Positions 61,601 through 64,000 of a stretch of 64,000 bases of DNA are shown here, in pieces (position 1 is the first letter of the stretch; every line of letters begins with the position of its first letter). The translations under genes and the position numbers were made by a program. The notes beneath the pieces are model-generated. The model saw only the letters and a program-made list of their open reading frames with translations. It was not told the origin of the DNA and did not search any database. The DNA lies in the NCBI RefSeq assembly GCF_023701695.1, contig NZ_JAJOZC010000001.1:310001-374000 (forward strand), in the 5' to 3' direction. The DNA is from Streptomyces sp. RKAG290 (GTDB lineage Bacteria; Actinomycetota; Actinomycetes; Streptomycetales; Streptomycetaceae).

Positions 61601-62584
61601 ATGACCTCCGCTTCCCCCGCCCCGTCCGGATCCCGCCCCGGCGTCCGGAGCCCCGGCGAACCCGCGCTCACCGGGCTCGGGCTCGGCGCCCCGGCCCCCG
61701 ATCCGGCCGACGCCTCCCCGCACGCCTTCCCCGACGGCGGCACCTGGCGGACCGAGATCCCGTCGGTGGAGGGGCCCGAGGCGCTCTCCGTCGTCCTGAA
61801 GGAGAGCGCGCGGCTCGACGTTCCCGTCCACCGGATCAGCCAGGGCAGCGGCATCTGGATGCTCAGCGACGCCGAGATCACCGAGATGGCCGAGGGGTGC
61901 GCCGAACGCGGCATCGAGCTCTGCCTGTTCACCGGCCCGCGTGGCAGCTGGGACACCGGGGCCTCGTTCCGGACCGACTCGGGCGGGGCCGGGCTGCGCG
62001 CCCGCGGCCACGACGCCCTGGCCGGCTGTGTCGAGGACGCCGTACGGGCCTGCGAACTGGGCGTCAGCTGCCTGCTCGTGGCCGACGAAGGGGTGCTCTG
62101 GACGCTGCACCGGCTCCGCGCGCAGGGCGTGCTGCCCGCCGGCACGACGTTCAAGGTGTCGGCCCTGATCGGCCCGGTGAACCCGGCGTCGTACGCCGTC
62201 TACGAACAGCTCGGCGCGGACTCGGTCAACATCCCGTCCGACCTGACGCTCGCTCACTTCACGGAGATCCGGCGGGTGTCGGCCGCTCCGATGGACCTGT
62301 ACATCGAGGCCCCGGACGACCTCGGCGGCTATGTGCGGATGTACGAGGCGGCCGAGCTGATCCGACGCGGCGCCCCGCTCTATCTGAAGTTCGGGCTGTC
62401 CAAGGCGCCCGGCATCTACCCGTACGGCGCCCATCTGCGTGATGTCGCCCTGGACACGGCCCGCGAGCGGGTCCGGCGCGGCCGGCTCGTCCTGGATCTG
62501 CTGGCCCGGCACGGCGCCGACGGGAACATGTCGCCGCTGGGCTCCCGGCTGCCCGGCAAGCTGCGCCGCTTCCCGACGCAGTGA
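61601..62584 (+). CDS. Uncharacterised TIM-barrel-like protein of the sugar-acid locus
   Basis: This 327-residue protein was not recognised. Its regular strand-helix pattern (VPVHRISQGSGIWMLSDAEI, GIELCLFTGPRGSWD, SCLLVADEGVLWTLHRLRAQ, FKVSALIGPVNPASYAVYEQ, GADSVNIPSDLTLAHFTEI, PMDLYIEAPDDLGG, PLYLKFGLSKAPG) suggests a TIM barrel of the phosphoenolpyruvate/U32-like or aldolase-like kind, with acidic and basic residues at strand ends. The N-terminal 35 residues are Pro/Ala/Ser-rich. ATG 61601 has AAAGG upstream. It is on the same strand as the dehydratase and dehydrogenase, 92 bases later, so it may act on their product, for example as an aldolase or lyase. Confidence 0.55.
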   Translation: MTSASPAPSGSRPGVRSPGEPALTGLGLGAPAPDPADASPHAFPDGGTWRTEIPSVEGPEALSVVLKESARLDVPVHRISQGSGIWMLSDAEITEMAEGCAERGIELCLFTGPRGSWDTGASFRTDSGGAGLRARGHDALAGCVEDAVRACELGVSCLLVADEGVLWTLHRLRAQGVLPAGTTFKVSALIGPVNPASYAVYEQLGADSVNIPSDLTLAHFTEIRRVSAAPMDLYIEAPDDLGGYVRMYEAAELIRRGAPLYLKFGLSKAPGIYPYGAHLRDVALDTARERVRRGRLVLDLLARHGADGNMSPLGSRLPGKLRRFPTQ

Positions 62585-62722
62585 GCCACCGCTGGGCGGT
62601 CCCGTACCCCGGGCCCGCCCGGCGGACTCCGCACCTGCCCAGCGGCGCGGGCCCGCCAGGCGGCTTCGGAACCACTGAGCAACCGCCCAGTGGCCTCGGA
62701 ACCGCCCGGCGCCCCCCGCCTG

Positions 62723-63572
62723 TCAGCCCGCGAAGGCCGTGCCGGGTATGCCCTGGCCCGCGTCCGGTATGACCAGCAGCGAACCGGAGAGCGGGTGCGG
62801 GGCGTCGAGGCCGATGCGGGCCGTGGAGATGTACAGGTCACGCAGGTCCCGGCCGCCGAACGCACAGGCCGTCGGCCGTCGTACCGGCAGTTCGACGGTG
62901 CGGTCCAGGGTGCCGTCGGCCGTGTAGCGGCGCAGCGCGCCGCCGTCCCACAGGGCCACCCAGACGGCCCCCTCCGCGTCTACCGTGAGCCCGTCGGGGA
63001 AGCCCGCTCCCTCCTCCACGGTGGCGAACGGCGGCGGTTCGCCACCTGTTCACCGTCGACGTCGAAGACGTCGATCCGGCGGGTCGGCGTGTCGATGTAG
63101 TACATCTGCCGGCCGTCCGGGCTCCATCCGGTGCCGTTGCTGCAAGCCACCAGCGGCAGCACCCGGGTGGCCGTACCGTCGGGAGCGATCCGGGTGAGGC
63201 TGCCGCCCACCTCCGACTCGGCGTAGCGCATGGTGCCCGCCCACAGGGCGCCGTCCGGCGCCACGGCCGCGTCGTTTCCGCGGCGTCCCGGTTCGGCGTC
63301 GTGGACCAGCCAGCGGAAGGCGCCGTCGGCGTCGTAGAGACCGATGCCGTCGCGCAGGTTCACGACGAGACCGCCGCCGGCCCGCGGCTTGGCCGCTCCG
63401 ACGTGCTGTTCGGTGGCCATGACCGTACGCCGCCCGGTGGCCGGGTCCCAGGTGTGCACGCGGGAGGCCAGGATGTCGACCCAGATCAGCCGTCCGGCGG
63501 CCGGGTCCCAGGTCGGGCCCTCCCCAGGGTGGCGTGCTCACGCACCGCGACGTCGGGGCGCAGGCGGCTCAC
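62723..63572 (-). pseudogene. SMP-30/gluconolactonase-type protein, two frameshifts
   Basis: SMP-30 propellers hydrolyse sugar-acid lactones with a divalent metal. From GTG 63572 the frame breaks at the C run 63522-63525; one more base gives TLGEGPTWDPAAGRLIWVDI. The middle is clear (GRRGNDAAVAPDGALWAGTM, SNGTGWSPDGRQMYYIDTPT), then a second break at about 63030-63040 precedes EEGAGFPDGLTVDAEGAVWV with the catalytic-region DGLTVDAEG. The repaired length is about 283 residues. The start overlaps the IclR stop by four bases (GTGA). It completes the sugar-acid pathway: dehydrogenase, lactonase, dehydratase. Confidence 0.8.
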
Positions 63573-64000
63573 TTCTCCCTCCGGTGGTGCCCGAGCCGGC
63601 CGGAGAGCGCCTCGGCACCGTCGGCCGCGAGACCTGCCAGCTCCTGTTCGCGCTCCTCGGTCCAGCGGATCATGGGAACGGAGACCGAGAGCGCGGCGAC
63701 CACCCGGCCGGTCCGGTCCCGTACGGGCGCGGCCACACAGCTCACGTCGGGGTTGGACTCCCGGTGCTCCACCGCGATGCCCCGCTCCCGGACCGAGGCG
63801 AGCACGGTGCGCAGCTCCCCTTCGTCGGTGATGCTGTTCGGCGTCATGCCGGTGAGTTCGAGGCCGTCGAGACGGGCGTCGAGTTCCCGGTCCGGCAGGG
63901 CCGCGAGGAGCATCTTGCCGACGGACGTGCAGTGGGCCGGCAGCTTGCGGCCTGCCGCCGACACCATCCGGACCGCGTGGGTGGAGTCCACCTTGGCGAT
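63569..64000 (-). CDS. IclR-family transcriptional regulator, N-terminus cut by window edge
   Basis: About 143 C-terminal residues are present. They form the IclR effector domain (AKVDSTHAVRMVSAAGRKLP, AHCTSVGKMLLAALPD, CVAAPVRDRTGRVVAALSVS), which binds a small organic acid; the helix-turn-helix lies beyond the edge. It is upstream of the SMP-30 gene on the same strand, so the two form an operon. It is the likely regulator of the sugar-acid locus, and the repeats at 59283-59313 are a candidate target. Confidence 0.88.
   Translation of the reverse strand: MAKVDSTHAVRMVSAAGRKLPAHCTSVGKMLLAALPDRELDARLDGLELTGMTPNSITDEGELRTVLASVRERGIAVEHRESNPDVSCVAAPVRDRTGRVVAALSVSVPMIRWTEEREQELAGLAADGAEALSGRLGHHRREK

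Noticed and set aside
62585..62722. Repeated CTCGGAACCGCC-like words between convergent genes
   Set aside because: The matches are short and irregular and do not form a stem or a defined repeat unit.

Overview
The window is high-GC, gene-dense DNA with frequent GTG starts, GGAGG-type ribosome binding sites and many start/stop overlaps. Gene content (ROK, GntR and PucR regulators, a class F sortase, Tat-exported sugar enzymes, an ebo-type cluster) points to a Streptomyces or close relative. This is an inference from content; no rRNA or marker gene fixes the species.

Layout. 1-3354: the end of a maleylpyruvate-isomerase-like gene, then a two-component system. 3480-9278: a broken cell-wall-type protein, a class F sortase, a sphingomyelinase C-like enzyme, an FAD monooxygenase, tRNA-Leu(GAG) and a DUF2254 membrane protein. 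9381-18056 (minus strand): a tightly coupled cluster of inositol-phosphate-synthase-like enzyme, UbiA prenyltransferase, TIM-barrel isomerase, EboA, TatD-like hydrolase (EboB type), EboE and a phosphodiesterase (EboF type), followed by a Tat-exported TIM-barrel protein. This is an actinobacterial version of the ebo metabolite-trafficking cluster. 18172-29938 (minus strand): a sugar locus with a ROK regulator, a ribose-type ABC transporter, a Gfo/Idh/MocA dehydrogenase, an isomerase and a very large secreted protein (sugar dehydrogenase + PKD + ThuA + 3-keto-disaccharide hydrolase). The parts fit uptake and breakdown of 3-keto glycosides. The ROK gene and the large secreted gene share a conserved promoter block.

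30184-49993: mostly single-gene units. They are a GntR regulator, a KAS III enzyme, a relic of a molybdopterin oxidoreductase in front of fdhD, a BASS transporter with a divergent LysR gene, an acyl-CoA synthetase, an aldo-keto reductase, a ricin-type lectin, two methyltransferases, an AraC/NmrA divergent pair, a pterin dehydratase, an XRE regulator, an NAD-dependent DNA ligase, a LacI regulator, a membrane phosphodiesterase and a degenerate recombinase-like gene. 50138-55206: aldehyde dehydrogenase, SnoaL-like protein, NCS1 permease and a divergent PucR regulator, an amine or nucleobase catabolic unit. 55293-59066: two metallo-beta-lactamase-fold proteins, a DedA protein and an aminotransferase homologue with no lysine. 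59329-64000: a sugar-acid locus with an enolase-superfamily dehydratase, a zinc dehydrogenase, an unrecognised protein, an SMP-30 lactonase and an IclR regulator cut by the window edge.

Two cautions. At least ten genes are interrupted by one-base deletions, nearly all in short runs of C or G; the consistent pattern suggests sequence error as much as real gene decay. A short inverted-repeat element occurs once complete (18172-18335) and twice as fragments, each time at the 3' end of a gene.
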